Origin: Sphingopyxis italica
GTDB lineage: Bacteria; Pseudomonadota; Alphaproteobacteria; Sphingomonadales; Sphingomonadaceae
DNA: 64,000 nucleotides
Assembly (NCBI RefSeq): GCF_011926545.1
Contig: NZ_JAATIT010000001.1
Coordinates: 1,196,469 to 1,260,468 of the forward strand
Reading direction: 5' to 3'
A program made the translations under genes and the position numbers. The notes beneath the pieces are model-generated. The model ran no database searches. It saw only the letters and a program-made list of their open reading frames with translations, and was not told the origin of the DNA. Positions 52,963 through 61,528 of this stretch are shown here, piece after piece (within the stretch, counting starts at the first letter, position 1; every line of letters begins with the position of its first letter).

Positions 52963-53384
52963 TGGCCGACGCCCCCAATGGCCCCGATGCGGGCGCGACC
53001 TTCTACCACGGCACGCGCGCCGACCTCGCCGTCGGCGACCGGCTCGCCGCGGGCTGGACGAGCAATTACGGCACCGAAAAGCCGCTATCGTGGATCTATT
53101 TCTCCGCCGCGCTGGAGTCCGCGATCTGGGGCTGCGAACTCGCCGCGGGAGAGGGGCGCGAGCGCATCTATATCGTCGAGCCGACCGGCGACTGGTTCGA
53201 CGACCCCAACCTCACCGACAAGAAATTCCCCGGCAACCCGACGCGCAGCTATCGCAGCCGGTCGCCGCTCCGCATCGTGGGCGAAGTCGAAAGCTGGACC
53301 CCGCACGCGCCCGAGGTGCTCGCCGCGATGAAGGACGGCCTCGCCAAGCTGAAGGCCGAAGGGAGGGACGTGATCATCGACTAA
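52962..53384 (+). CDS. arr: Rifampin ADP-ribosyltransferase
   Basis: 140-residue enzyme of the Arr family, which inactivates rifampin by ADP-ribosylating it with NAD+. FYHGTRADLAVGDRL, WIYFSAALESAIWGCELAAG, ERIYIVEPTGDWFDDPNLTD and KKFPGNPTRSYRSRSPLRIV are the conserved blocks, including the catalytic Asp region. Full length. Co-translated with the upstream lipoprotein gene. It lies directly beside the integrative element, so it may be chromosomal or its outermost cargo. Confidence 0.92.
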   Translation: MADAPNGPDAGATFYHGTRADLAVGDRLAAGWTSNYGTEKPLSWIYFSAALESAIWGCELAAGEGRERIYIVEPTGDWFDDPNLTDKKFPGNPTRSYRSRSPLRIVGEVESWTPHAPEVLAAMKDGLAKLKAEGRDVIID

Positions 53385-53401
53385 GCGTCCAGAATGTTTC
53401 G

Positions 53402-55036
53402 TCATTCCCGCGAACCCGAGGCCACCGTTGTTATAACTTGGCTGGCGTCGGGTGCGGGGTTGTTGTTAGCGAAGTCGAGTATCCCCATCAACGAACCGTG
53501 AAGGGTCGCATGGATTTCGCCGCGCTTCGCACCGGGTTGCAGCACGATCTTGCCAACGAGCGAGCGAATGTTGCTCGAAGCATCGAGCCGTGTTTCCGGG
53601 TCCGCAAGCGTTTGTGTCAGGCGTTCCACCTTGCGCTTGTAGATTTCGGCGATGCCGGGATGGATGGCTGGAACATCCTGCGGCGCCTCGGCAAGGCGTG
53701 CGGTGATTTCAGCTTGTTCCTGTTCCAGCTCGGCCATGCGCGCCTTCATGGCGGGCTGGTATAGTCCGTCCTCGATCGCGGCCATGATGCCCGCGACGGC
53801 CTTGTTGTTCTTCGCGAGCGCGCGCCGGTCGGCATCCGCCTCAATCCGCCGCTCGCGGTTCTCGCGGTTGATGTGAGCCGTGTAGGCCGCAACAGCCGCC
53901 TCAATCTTGTCCGCCGACACCAGCCGGTCGGTCATGCCTGCCAGCGCCCTGCGTTCCAGTTCATCGCGCCGGATCGTCCGACCGTTGGTGCAGGCGCGAC
54001 CGCGATGATGACCGGTGCAGCCATAGCGGTCTCCTACGACGATCGCATATACACCGCCGCATACACCGCATTCGAGGAGCCCCGAGAGCAGATAGGCGGG
54101 CCGACGAGCGCCATGCAGGGCGCGCGCCTGCGCGGCTTCCTTGATCCCGGCATGGCGCTCGGCAAGCGTCGCCTGCTGGCGCTTGACCGCTGCCCACAGG
54201 TCATCACTAACGACGCGAAGCTCGGGAACCGCGTTCCTGACCCATTCGGCTTCGGAGTTGAGGCGCGTGACGCTCTTGCCGGTGCTGGGGTCTTTGACCG
54301 AATGCTTATGGTTCCAGACACGGACGCCAACATAAATCTCATTGTTGAGAATGCCAGTTCCGCGGCGAATATCGCCGCGGATGCTGGTATCGCGCCAAGC
54401 CTTGCCCGCGGGGCCGGATATGCCCTCGGCATTGAGGTCGCGCGCAATCGCGAGCGGGCTCTTGCCCGCCGCGAACTCGCGGAAGATGCGTTCGACAATC
54501 AGTGCTTCGCCGGGATCGATCTCGCGCTCGCCGCGCACCAGTTCGCCTTCGCTCGAAAGGCGGCGGATCATACGATAGCCATAGCCGACCGCTCCCGCCG
54601 AGAATCCCTTCTCGACGCGCCCGCGTAGGCCGCGATGGGTTTTCTTCGCAAGGTCTTTCAGGAACAGCGCATTCATCGTCCCTTTGAGACCGACGTGAAG
54701 CTCTGAAATCTCGCCTTCGGCGAGCGTGACGAGCGGCACCCGCGCAAACTGGAGGTGCTTGAAAAGGGTCGCGACATCGGCCTGATCACGCGACACGCGG
54801 TCAAGCGCCTCGGCGAGGACGATATCGAACTTCCCCGCCTGCGCGTCGGCGAGCAGCCGCTGAATGCCGGGACGCAGAATCATACTCGCGCCCGAGATCG
54901 CGGCATCCTCATAGACGCCTTCGATCTGCCACCCTTCGCGCGCTGCGCGTTCGCTGCAGATACGCTGCTGGTCGGCGATCGACGCCGAACTCTGTTGATC
55001 GGAGGAATAGCGAGCATAGAGCGCGGCGCGGATCAA
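53402..55036 (-). CDS. Large serine recombinase (site-specific integrase)
   Basis: 544 residues. N-terminal resolvase domain IRAALYARYSSDQQSSASIA with the nucleophilic Ser in YSSD, 'AEALDRVSRDQADVATLFKH' next. A recombinase domain follows (VGYGYRMIRRL, IFREFAAGKSPLAIARDLNA), then a zinc ribbon (LECGVCGGVYAIVVGD, CTGHHRGRACTNGRTI) and a coiled coil. I choose TTG at 55036 behind an AAGGAAG site; ATG at 55141 would add 35 unlike residues. Its stop codon lies in half a palindromic repeat (53400-53414), suggesting that the element boundary is there. Confidence 0.9.
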   Translation of the reverse strand: MIRAALYARYSSDQQSSASIADQQRICSERAAREGWQIEGVYEDAAISGASMILRPGIQRLLADAQAGKFDIVLAEALDRVSRDQADVATLFKHLQFARVPLVTLAEGEISELHVGLKGTMNALFLKDLAKKTHRGLRGRVEKGFSAGAVGYGYRMIRRLSSEGELVRGEREIDPGEALIVERIFREFAAGKSPLAIARDLNAEGISGPAGKAWRDTSIRGDIRRGTGILNNEIYVGVRVWNHKHSVKDPSTGKSVTRLNSEAEWVRNAVPELRVVSDDLWAAVKRQQATLAERHAGIKEAAQARALHGARRPAYLLSGLLECGVCGGVYAIVVGDRYGCTGHHRGRACTNGRTIRRDELERRALAGMTDRLVSADKIEAAVAAYTAHINRENRERRIEADADRRALAKNNKAVAGIMAAIEDGLYQPAMKARMAELEQEQAEITARLAEAPQDVPAIHPGIAEIYKRKVERLTQTLADPETRLDASSNIRSLVGKIVLQPGAKRGEIHATLHGSLMGILDFANNNPAPDASQVITTVASGSRE

Positions 55037-55143
55037 GACATCTTCCTTTCGAGCAGGGGCAAGCGGACACCGACCCGCTTGCCCCACTATGACAGTCTCG
55101 CGCGCCATGCCCTTAGGGTCAACGCTTGCGGGCCTTCGCATAT

Positions 55144-55323
55144 TTACGGAAGATCATTGTCGTTGGCGGCTTTCCGCGCGCGAACATGCTCGCGCGCGAT
55201 GTGTCGTCCGATCGCCTCTGCGATGCGCGTCAAGGCCGCGTCAACGGCGGCAGGAGCAAGTGCGGAAGAGTTGTCATTCGCGGCCGTGAGCGTCCGCGAA
55301 CGCGGCGCCTCGTCCTTTTTCAT
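55144..55323 (-). CDS. 59-residue hypothetical protein between alpA and the recombinase
   Basis: Short gene: MKKDEAPRSRTLTAANDNSS at the start and RIAEAIGRHIAREHVRARKA near the end. Its ATG overlaps the alpA stop (ATGA) and it ends two bases before the longest possible recombinase start, so the three form a tight unit alpA - this gene - recombinase. The helical IGRHIAREH segment suggests a small DNA-binding or accessory integration protein; that is inference. A 20-codon truncated relative (MKKDKAPRS...) is found at the duplicated block near 57.9 kb. Confidence 0.7.
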   Translation of the reverse strand: MKKDEAPRSRTLTAANDNSSALAPAAVDAALTRIAEAIGRHIAREHVRARKAANDNDLP

Positions 55324-55736
55324 ACCGGCCCATCACCGATGGGTCGATTGTCATTTTCGGCGCGGTAGCCGGGCGGGTCGGCGATCCACCGATTGATGGC
55401 GGACTCCCACCACCCGGCACCATGGACGCTTATCTGAACCTGCGCCGGGAAGGTGCCCTCGGCGATCTTCCGGTAGAGGGTAGAGCGTGACAGTCCTGTG
55501 CGATTGAGAACGGTGGGTAGGCGGATGATCCTTTCGGAGACGGGCATGGCAATTACTCCATCGGCTGGCGTCGGTCGGGCTCCCTTGGGTATAGAATTGG
55601 CGATCCGAAAAAATCGCGCAAGAGTGCCAAAAATGGTGCCAACTGCCTCTGTCGTGTCCTGTCGTGTCCTGTCGTTTCTTGTTGTTTCCCAGCGTGCGAT
55701 TTTTGGATCGAAATAATTTTCCCATGCTGTCCCAGC
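55296..55736. repeat. Intact copy of duplicated alpA block (copy A)
   Basis: About 440 bp, from inside the 59-aa gene through alpA and its upstream region to a CATGCTGTCCCAGC end, are repeated in the same orientation at 57909-58346 with perhaps 80% identity by eye. The upstream part carries TGTCCTGTCGTGTCCTGTCG direct repeats that may be integrase or AlpA binding sites. No gene beyond alpA is seen in it. Confidence 0.8.
55320..55547 (-). CDS. AlpA-family helix-turn-helix protein
   Basis: 75 residues: MPVSERIIRLPTVLNRTGLS, RSTLYRKIAEGTFPAQVQIS, WWESAINRWIADPPGYRAEN. This is the AlpA (MerR-like) excisionase/activator family of phage-type elements; it normally directs excision or activates the integrase gene. 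It precedes the recombinase in the same transcript. A decayed copy lies at 57933-58160. Confidence 0.9.
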   Translation of the reverse strand: MPVSERIIRLPTVLNRTGLSRSTLYRKIAEGTFPAQVQISVHGAGWWESAINRWIADPPGYRAENDNRPIGDGPV

Positions 55737-55908
55737 GACCCGGATAAATCCTCATTCCGCTTCGCTGCGGACCTTGCTCAAATAAGCAGCCGATCCGAAT
55801 CGAGACCGACCTGCACCTATCTAAGCGCGAATCTAATTGCTATTGGAACGCTTGCAGCTCGTGGGCTTCGCCGCACGACTAGCGAGATATCGGAAGCTAC
55901 GAAACGAC

Positions 55909-55945
55909 GACGTCGGCCCCTGCAAAGAATGAAGCGGCCGACGTC
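55909..55945 (-). terminator. Hairpin after the fasciclin gene
   Basis: GACGTCGGCC (55909-55918) and GGCCGACGTC (55936-55945) are exact complements, 9 bp beyond the fasciclin stop. There is no T-run, so it may be a stabilising 3' hairpin. The rest of 55737-55908 shows nothing recognisable. Confidence 0.5.
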
Positions 55946-55953
55946 TCAAGGTA

Positions 55954-56508
55954 TCAGTTCGGCAACAGGACGCTGTCAACGACGTGGATAACCCCGTTCG
56001 ACTGTTTGACGTCGGCAATGGTGATTTGGGCCATGCCGTCCTTGGCGTCCGTCACATACCATTTTCCATCCTTGCCCCACACTGTCAGCTTGGCCCCTTG
56101 GACGGTCGTCAATACGGCCTTCCCTCCATTTGCCTGGGCCTTCGCGGCAAGGTCGGCCGCGGTCAACGTGCCGGGCACGACATGATAGGTGAGGACTGCG
56201 GTCAGCATGGCCTTGTTCTCGGGCATCAGCAGCGTGTCGACGGTGCCCGCGGGTAGCTTATCGAAGGCGGCGTTCGTCGGCGCAAAGACGGTGAACGGTC
56301 CCGCGCTCGACAGCGTGTCCACCAAGCCCGCCGCCTTGACGGCGGCGACCAGGGTGGTGTGATCCTTGGAATTAAGGGCATTTTCGACAATATTCTTTGT
56401 TTCGAACATCGCAGCGCCGCCGACCATCGGATTGGCAGCGATGGCAACGCCGCCTCCGGCGAACATCATCAGAGCAGCGAGCGACACGGAGATTTTGGAA
56501 AGTTTCAT
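55954..56508 (-). CDS. Secreted fasciclin-domain protein
   Basis: 184 residues. Signal peptide ISVSLAALMMFAGGGVAIA, then one FAS1 domain: HTTLVAAVKAAGLVDTLSSA, GPFTVFAPTNAAFDKLPAGT (H1 motif), AVLTYHVVPG and GVIHVVDSVLLPN (H2 motif). FAS1 proteins are cell-surface adhesion or ligand-binding modules. Encoded after the SigK/RskA-type pair, a linkage known from other bacteria, where the sigma factor drives the fasciclin gene. Start at 56508 is preferred over 56577. Confidence 0.88.
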   Translation of the reverse strand: MKLSKISVSLAALMMFAGGGVAIAANPMVGGAAMFETKNIVENALNSKDHTTLVAAVKAAGLVDTLSSAGPFTVFAPTNAAFDKLPAGTVDTLLMPENKAMLTAVLTYHVVPGTLTAADLAAKAQANGGKAVLTTVQGAKLTVWGKDGKWYVTDAKDGMAQITIADVKQSNGVIHVVDSVLLPN

Positions 56509-56594
56509 CGTACAATCCTCTAATTGGCTGCACCTCGAAGATGTGGGATGCGCCGCAGCTACGGCGGCAACCTGCATCCGGATGCGCGCTAACG

Positions 56595-57293
56595 TCAGAT
56601 CGTGATAATTTTCCCGGCTGCGACCGGCGGTGCGCTCGGCGACTTGTGCGGGATTCTAGACACTGGCTCCATGGTCACTGCGAGGGTCGCGCCTTCGACG
56701 ATCAGTTTCCGGTGCGGCTGAGGCATGGTCATTTCGGCGCGTCCGGCACGCGCGACCTGGCCTAGCGACACTGGTGAGCCACCTTCGGGAATGATCCACA
56801 GTTCGGGCACCAGCGCGCCAGACTCAAAACCGTCGATTTGCAACTCCATCACGCCGTTGCTTCGGTCGTATCGAGCAAGGACCAATGGGCCTGCGTTATC
56901 GCTTTCGATCCTTGCTACCGCCAACTGCGGTGCCGTGGGCACGGGCGGAGACTGAAAAATGAGCGCAAAAGCCAGCGCTGCGGCGATTCCACCCGACACG
57001 AGCGCGCCGGCTCGCCAGCGGCGCAGACGCGTCTCGATGGCAGTCACAATGGATGGTGCTGGCCGGGACAGCCGCGCAGCGATCCCGTCCCACACGGCGG
57101 CTGCGGGTTCGGCATCGATCCATTCGGCGTGCAAAGGCAAGAGCCTCGTTTCCCAACCCTCGACGAGCTTTGCGAAGGCGGGGTCACGAAGCGATAGCCG
57201 CAGCGCACCGGCCAACGCCTGTCCATCAAGCAAGCCCAGCGCCAGTTCGGCAGCGAGGAGGTCGCGCTCGGCGGGAGTCAGTGGATCAGCCAT
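56595..57293 (-). CDS. RskA-type anti-sigma factor
   Basis: 232 residues. Cytoplasmic N-terminal part (AERDLLAAELALGLLDGQAL ... WETRLLPLHAEWIDAEP) matches anti-sigma-K, one membrane helix at residues ~95-115 (ALVSGGIAAALAFALIFQS), and a periplasmic RskA domain (LVLARYDRSNGVMELQIDGF, ELWIIPEGGSPVSLGQVA). It should hold the sigma factor at the membrane until a signal. Overlaps the sigma gene by 8 bp. Confidence 0.88.
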   Translation of the reverse strand: MADPLTPAERDLLAAELALGLLDGQALAGALRLSLRDPAFAKLVEGWETRLLPLHAEWIDAEPAAAVWDGIAARLSRPAPSIVTAIETRLRRWRAGALVSGGIAAALAFALIFQSPPVPTAPQLAVARIESDNAGPLVLARYDRSNGVMELQIDGFESGALVPELWIIPEGGSPVSLGQVARAGRAEMTMPQPHRKLIVEGATLAVTMEPVSRIPHKSPSAPPVAAGKIITI

Positions 57294-57873
57294 TGCCGAG
57301 GCAACCCTTCAGACGCATCAATCCGCGCCGTATCCAGCTTTTCATAGTCCCCAACGGAATATTCTCGCGGTGCGCAAGCTCGGCATAGGTCGAACCGTCG
57401 AAGAAGGCGGAGCGAATGCACCACCTCGTCCGCTCGTCGAGTTCTTCCATGCAGAGCCGCAATTTCTCGCCATCCTCCGTCGCCATCAGCATCTGATCGG
57501 CGCGCGGCTCATCGTCGGCCACAGCAAGGGCAGCCTCCAGCGGCAGTGCGTCGCGCACCGCGCGGCCAGCAACCGATCGCCGCCAATCGATCGCACTATT
57601 TCGTGCAATTGTTGCCAACCACGTGATCGGGCTGGCCCGCGCTGCATCGAACCGTCCCGCACGCTCCCAAACCCTGATATAAACAGCCTGCAAGACATCC
57701 TCCGCGCTGGCCCTCTCGCCACAGATACGGAGACAAATTCCAAATAGTTTCGCGGACGTCATTCCATATACCACGCGCAAGGCATCAGCGTCGCCGCTCG
57801 CCACGCCTTCGATAGCGGAAACGAGCAAGCGTTGTTTGTCGTCCGAGTTGGAAGGCGAATGTACTGCGCTCAC
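57286..57873 (-). CDS. ECF sigma factor, SigK-like
   Basis: 195 residues. Region 2: 'SAKLFGICLRICGERASAED' and VLQAVYIRVWERAGRFDAAR, SPITWLATIARNSAIDWRR. Region 4: AFFDGSTYAELAHRENIPLG and TMKSWIRRGLMRLK. Start is GTG at 57873, behind a weak ribosome-binding site. It begins within about 35 bp of the border of duplicated block B, so its promoter region may have been replaced by recombination. Likely targets: its own operon with fasciclin, and perhaps the divergent DUF4331 operon. Confidence 0.88.
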   Translation of the reverse strand: MSAVHSPSNSDDKQRLLVSAIEGVASGDADALRVVYGMTSAKLFGICLRICGERASAEDVLQAVYIRVWERAGRFDAARASPITWLATIARNSAIDWRRSVAGRAVRDALPLEAALAVADDEPRADQMLMATEDGEKLRLCMEELDERTRWCIRSAFFDGSTYAELAHRENIPLGTMKSWIRRGLMRLKGCLGNG

Positions 57874-57908
57874 TTAAAGCACCCTACGCACATGGTCGGG
57901 TTTGGCAA

Positions 57909-58346
57909 GCGAACGCGGCGCTTTGTCCTTTTTCATACCGGCGCATCGCCGAGAGGCCGATTATCATTTTCGGCGCGGTAGCTGAGCGGGTCAGCGATCC
58001 ACCGATTGATGGCAGACTCCCGCCACCCGGCGCCATAAAAGCTGATCTGTACCTGCGCCGGAAAGGTGCCCTAGGCGATCTTGCGGTAGAGGGTGGAGCG
58101 TGACAATCCGGTACGATTGAGACACGGTCGGAAGGTGGATGATCCTTCGGAGACGGGCATTGCAATTACTCCATCGGTTGGCGTCGGTTGAACTCCCCGG
58201 GTGTAGAATTGGCGATCAAAAAATTCTGCAATATTGCTAATAATAGCCCCAACTGCCTCTGCCGTATCCCGTCGCTTCCTATTGCTTCTTGTTGTTTGCT
58301 AGCGTGTGATCTTTGGACCGAAATAATATTGTCATGCTGTCCCAGC
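57909..58346. repeat. Decayed copy of duplicated alpA block (copy B)
   Basis: Same order as copy A: truncated start of the 59-aa gene (MKKDKAPRS), the alpA pseudogene, the CCATCGGTTGGCGTCGG region, the TATCCCGTCGCTTCC-type repeats and the CATGCTGTCCCAGC end. Direct orientation. Together the copies bracket the sigma/anti-sigma/fasciclin cassette. Confidence 0.8.
57933..58160 (-). pseudogene. alpA pseudogene
   Basis: Same length (228 bp) as intact alpA. One base is missing in the early GAAAGGATC region, one is gained at CCGTGTCTC, restoring frame. Then GAG has become TAG in the KIAEGTF segment. A -1/+1 shift plus a nonsense codon shows it is dead. Confidence 0.85.
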
Positions 58347-58665
58347 CTAGGGGGGTGCCAGTGTTTGGCACCGATCGACAGGGCCGCTCGTCTCAAATTT
58401 CGAGTCGCCTTTGGCGTCGCGATCCGTCGCTACGTTCGGTCATTTGCAAATTGAACACCGACGACGTCAGTTGCGCCAATGCGGCTTTCTGTGATTTTTT
58501 TGCGACCTCTGCATCCGCGCCCACACCGGCCTCGTAGCTGGGCTGAAATATAATAAAATCACGCTTTCTTCTGTTCAGGAAGAAGGGACGGTCGCGGTCG
58601 GATATCTGAACTGGACCCATTCCCTGCTGCTGAAAACATAGTCGTCGCAAACTACAGCAAGGAGC
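58347..58665. other. Intergenic region before the DUF4331 operon
   Basis: About 320 bp without a convincing gene. One minus-strand stretch (near 58.40-58.57 kb) reads 'SYEAGVGADAEVAKKSQKAA', which looks slightly protein-like but has no start in context. The right end must hold the promoter of the DUF4331 operon and an AAGGAG ribosome-binding site at about 58660. Confidence 0.5.
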
Positions 58666-59334
58666 ATGAAGGTGAGGAAGAAATACCAACTCCTGATGGG
58701 GGCAGGCGTTCTCGCGTCCGCCGGCGCCATAGCCCTGATTTTACCCGGCCAGTTCCTGACGGCGGCCGATCATCTCGATCCACCTGCGTTGACCGATCCA
58801 GCCGTCGATACGACGCCCGACCGGCCGGCGGATATCGCCGACCTCTACGCATGGCATACAGATTCATCTGTCATCATCGCGCTGACGTTCGCCGGTCCCC
58901 AGGCTACGTCGCTGCCGGCCACTTATGATCGGGACGTGCTTTACACGGTGAATATTTCTAACGCTATGCCCCGCACCACGGCCGACATTCCCATCCGCGT
59001 GCGCTTCGGCACCGGCTCGGGAGATCAAGTTGGTGTCCAGGTCAGCGGGTTGCCGGGGGTGACAGGCGATTTGACGGGTTCCGTCGAAACCGATCTGGCC
59101 AAAGATGGTGTACGGGTGCGAGCAGGTTTGTTCGACGATCCCTTCTTCTTCGACTTGCAGGGCTTCCGCGACACGCGCGCGACGGGAACGCTCAGCTTCA
59201 ACAAGGACCGCGATTTTTTCGCCGGCCAGAATCTTACCGCAATCGTTATGGAGATACCGCGCGACAGGATCGCCAATGGCAGCAATCTGATCGACATCTG
59301 GGCGACCACCGCCCGCTTTGGAGGACAGCTGTGA
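58666..59334 (+). CDS. DUF4331 family protein (first of two)
   Basis: 222 residues with an N-terminal membrane/signal segment (LLMGAGVLASAGAIALILPG). The family opening ADHLDPPALTDPAVDTTPDR and PADIADLYAWH follows; later FDDPFFFDLQGFRDTR and IVMEIPRDRI. DUF4331 proteins are exported and of unknown function. AAGGAGC precedes the ATG. It looks like the N-terminal half of longer DUF4331 proteins, with the next gene supplying the rest. Confidence 0.82.
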   Translation: MKVRKKYQLLMGAGVLASAGAIALILPGQFLTAADHLDPPALTDPAVDTTPDRPADIADLYAWHTDSSVIIALTFAGPQATSLPATYDRDVLYTVNISNAMPRTTADIPIRVRFGTGSGDQVGVQVSGLPGVTGDLTGSVETDLAKDGVRVRAGLFDDPFFFDLQGFRDTRATGTLSFNKDRDFFAGQNLTAIVMEIPRDRIANGSNLIDIWATTARFGGQL

Positions 59335-60092
59335 TGCACCGGAAAATTCAAACGGCAGCTGCGGCTGCAAAAAATCGCTCTCTGGGTAAAAAAGGGGGCG
59401 TAGCCAGTCTGGCTGTGCTCGCCGCCATCGGTCTCGCAGCCTGTAACGATAGGGGTGACAATGGCGCTCCGCCTCCCATAACCGTCACGCCGACACCGAG
59501 TCCCACGCCCACACCCGCGCCAACCCCGACACCCACGAGCTTCGACGTGACCGCCTGCCTGAATCAAGCGATTCCGGGAACGGGGTTCACTGTCGCGCAG
59601 GCGGTTGTGCCCGACACATTGACGCTAACATTGTCGGCGGCTTCGGGATTTCCGAACGGGCGGCGGTTGCCCGATCCGGTCATTGACGTCACGCTGGCCG
59701 TCATATTCCTGGACCTGACACGGCATAGCCCGGCGCTCTTTGCCGGCTTGCCGGTCAATCCGTCAGCAAATGATCAGCCGTTTCGCACTTCTTTTCCATA
59801 TCTCGCGCCGCCACAAGGCTCACCGTCGCTGGCAGCGACGGGAGGGACGAGCTTCAATTTCCGGACCGACGGCCCCTCGAGCTATGTACGGGTCGACCGC
59901 ATGGGGATGCCTGCCGTCGCGACCGCGCTCATCGGATCTTCAGCGAAGACGGCCTATAATGCCGCCGACCCGGTGAATGACGCTAACGGCGATTTTGTTC
60001 CCGAACTCACGGCTCAGCTCACTGGCTTGACCAATGCGCTGGCGGATGATTTGACGGGGCTTGGCCTGACACCCTGCGCCAGGCCGCGCTGA
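59334..60092 (+). CDS. DUF4331-related lipoprotein (second of two)
   Basis: 252 residues. Lipobox L-A-A-C (LAAIGLAACND) near residue 37, then a PT-repeat linker (TPTPSPTPTPAPTPTPT) and a domain with RVDRMGMPAVATALIGSS, the C-terminal DUF4331 signature. The start shares a base with the previous stop (TGATG). The split of one family into an anchored piece and a lipoprotein piece implies they assemble in the periplasm. Confidence 0.78.
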   Translation: MHRKIQTAAAAAKNRSLGKKGGVASLAVLAAIGLAACNDRGDNGAPPPITVTPTPSPTPTPAPTPTPTSFDVTACLNQAIPGTGFTVAQAVVPDTLTLTLSAASGFPNGRRLPDPVIDVTLAVIFLDLTRHSPALFAGLPVNPSANDQPFRTSFPYLAPPQGSPSLAATGGTSFNFRTDGPSSYVRVDRMGMPAVATALIGSSAKTAYNAADPVNDANGDFVPELTAQLTGLTNALADDLTGLGLTPCARPR

Positions 60093-61528
60093 TGCCGCAA
60101 CCGGCCACGGACATGGGGCCTTGGGCCTCGCAGTCGTGGCGAAATCGTGCCCTGGTCATTCGGAAACGAATGACCGGGGCACGTCTTCGTCGGGCCTTGC
60201 GGACATGGCACCTGCTTCCGATCTTCGCGGTATTGTTGATTGTCGCGGCAGGCTTTGTCGATGACCGCTGGCGGGCAAGGCCGGAAACGGACGCACCCGC
60301 CCTCGATCTTCCGCTACCGGCATTTGGGCCCGCCAATTTTGAGGCGGCGTTGGTCGATGCCGATCGCCGCATCGAGCTGGGTCGAGAGAAGCTACGCCGC
60401 GCTCCGGGCGACTGGGCAAGTTTGGAAGTTCTTGCCAATGGTCTAACTTCACGCGCCCGCCTCACCGGCGATTATAGCGACTGGGCCGAAGCCCGGCGCC
60501 TGCTCGACGCCAGCTTGATGATGGCTCCAAAGACATCCGGACCCGTGGTTGCCAATGCGACGCTGGCGCTGTCCACGCATCGGCTAGCCGTTGCAGAACG
60601 CGACCTGACCACCATGGAAGGCGCGGCGGTTCCACCTGATCGCGGACAGATGGCAGGAATGGCGGGCCTCGCCGGAGACATCGCTTTCTACCGGGGCGAC
60701 ATGTTGGCTGCCCAGCGCCAATATGCGCGCGGCACGGCGCTCGGGGGAGGTTCGGCTATCGATTTTCGTCTAGCCGTCCTCGCGATGGCGCAGGGACGCT
60801 TTGCCGATGCCGACGCCGCCATTTGGCGATCGGTGTCTGGCGACCGAAAACATACGCCGCAAATGTTGGCCCAGGCTGCGATGCGGCTTGGCGGGCATGC
60901 ACTTGCGCGGGGAGAATGGTTTGTCGCCGAACAGTGGTTTGCGCGCGCCGACGCGCTGTTCCCGGGCTATTGGCTGATTGCCGCGCATCGGGTGCAGGCG
61001 CGCGCGCTTCGCGGTGATGCCACCGCCGCAGAACAGATGGCGGCCATCGCGGCGCGCAGCAACAGCGCCGAGGCGATGGATGCGACCGCGATGCTCTTTC
61101 GCCAGCGGGGCGACGGTCCGAACAGTCGGCTGTGGGCTGGACGAGCAGCCGCTCTTTGGCAAGAGCGGCTCAGCTTGCTGCCCGAGGCTGCCTATGGCCA
61201 TGCCGTCGAACATGAACTCGCATTCGGGGACCCGGCAGCGGCGCTCGACCTTGCGCAGCGGAACTTCGTGCAACGGCCCTATGGCGAGGCGCGGTTGCTT
61301 CTTGCCAACGCGCTCCTGATGAACAATCGACCTCAGGATGCGCTGGACGAAATCGCCCGCGCCGAAGCGTCGGGTTGGCGCAGTGCACCACTATATGCCC
61401 TCAAGGCCGAAGCCGCAGCGCTCGCTGGCCGATCGGAGACGGTTGAGGTTGCCCGCGCGGCGGCCGTGCGGATCAATCCGCAGATATTCCACCCCCGTAC
61501 GCCGCTTATCTGGTTTTCGCACGGATGA
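60092..61528 (+). CDS. Membrane-anchored tetratricopeptide-repeat protein
   Basis: 478 residues. One membrane helix near residues 38-56 (WHLLPIFAVLLIVAAGFVDD), then TPR-like helical pairs over the remainder (for example GDMLAAQRQYARGTALGGGS, LAMAQGRFADADAAIWRS, ARGEWFVAEQWFARADALFP, NALLMNNRPQDALDEIARAE). Likely a periplasmic scaffold for partner proteins of the operon. TGATG overlap with the gene before and ATGA with the gene after. Confidence 0.8.
   Translation: MPQPATDMGPWASQSWRNRALVIRKRMTGARLRRALRTWHLLPIFAVLLIVAAGFVDDRWRARPETDAPALDLPLPAFGPANFEAALVDADRRIELGREKLRRAPGDWASLEVLANGLTSRARLTGDYSDWAEARRLLDASLMMAPKTSGPVVANATLALSTHRLAVAERDLTTMEGAAVPPDRGQMAGMAGLAGDIAFYRGDMLAAQRQYARGTALGGGSAIDFRLAVLAMAQGRFADADAAIWRSVSGDRKHTPQMLAQAAMRLGGHALARGEWFVAEQWFARADALFPGYWLIAAHRVQARALRGDATAAEQMAAIAARSNSAEAMDATAMLFRQRGDGPNSRLWAGRAAALWQERLSLLPEAAYGHAVEHELAFGDPAAALDLAQRNFVQRPYGEARLLLANALLMNNRPQDALDEIARAEASGWRSAPLYALKAEAAALAGRSETVEVARAAAVRINPQIFHPRTPLIWFSHG

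Noticed and set aside
58393..58689. 98-codon minus-strand open frame before the DUF4331 operon
   Set aside because: It overlaps the DUF4331 ribosome-binding site and start, and most of its translation is low-complexity. Only a short middle part looks protein-like.
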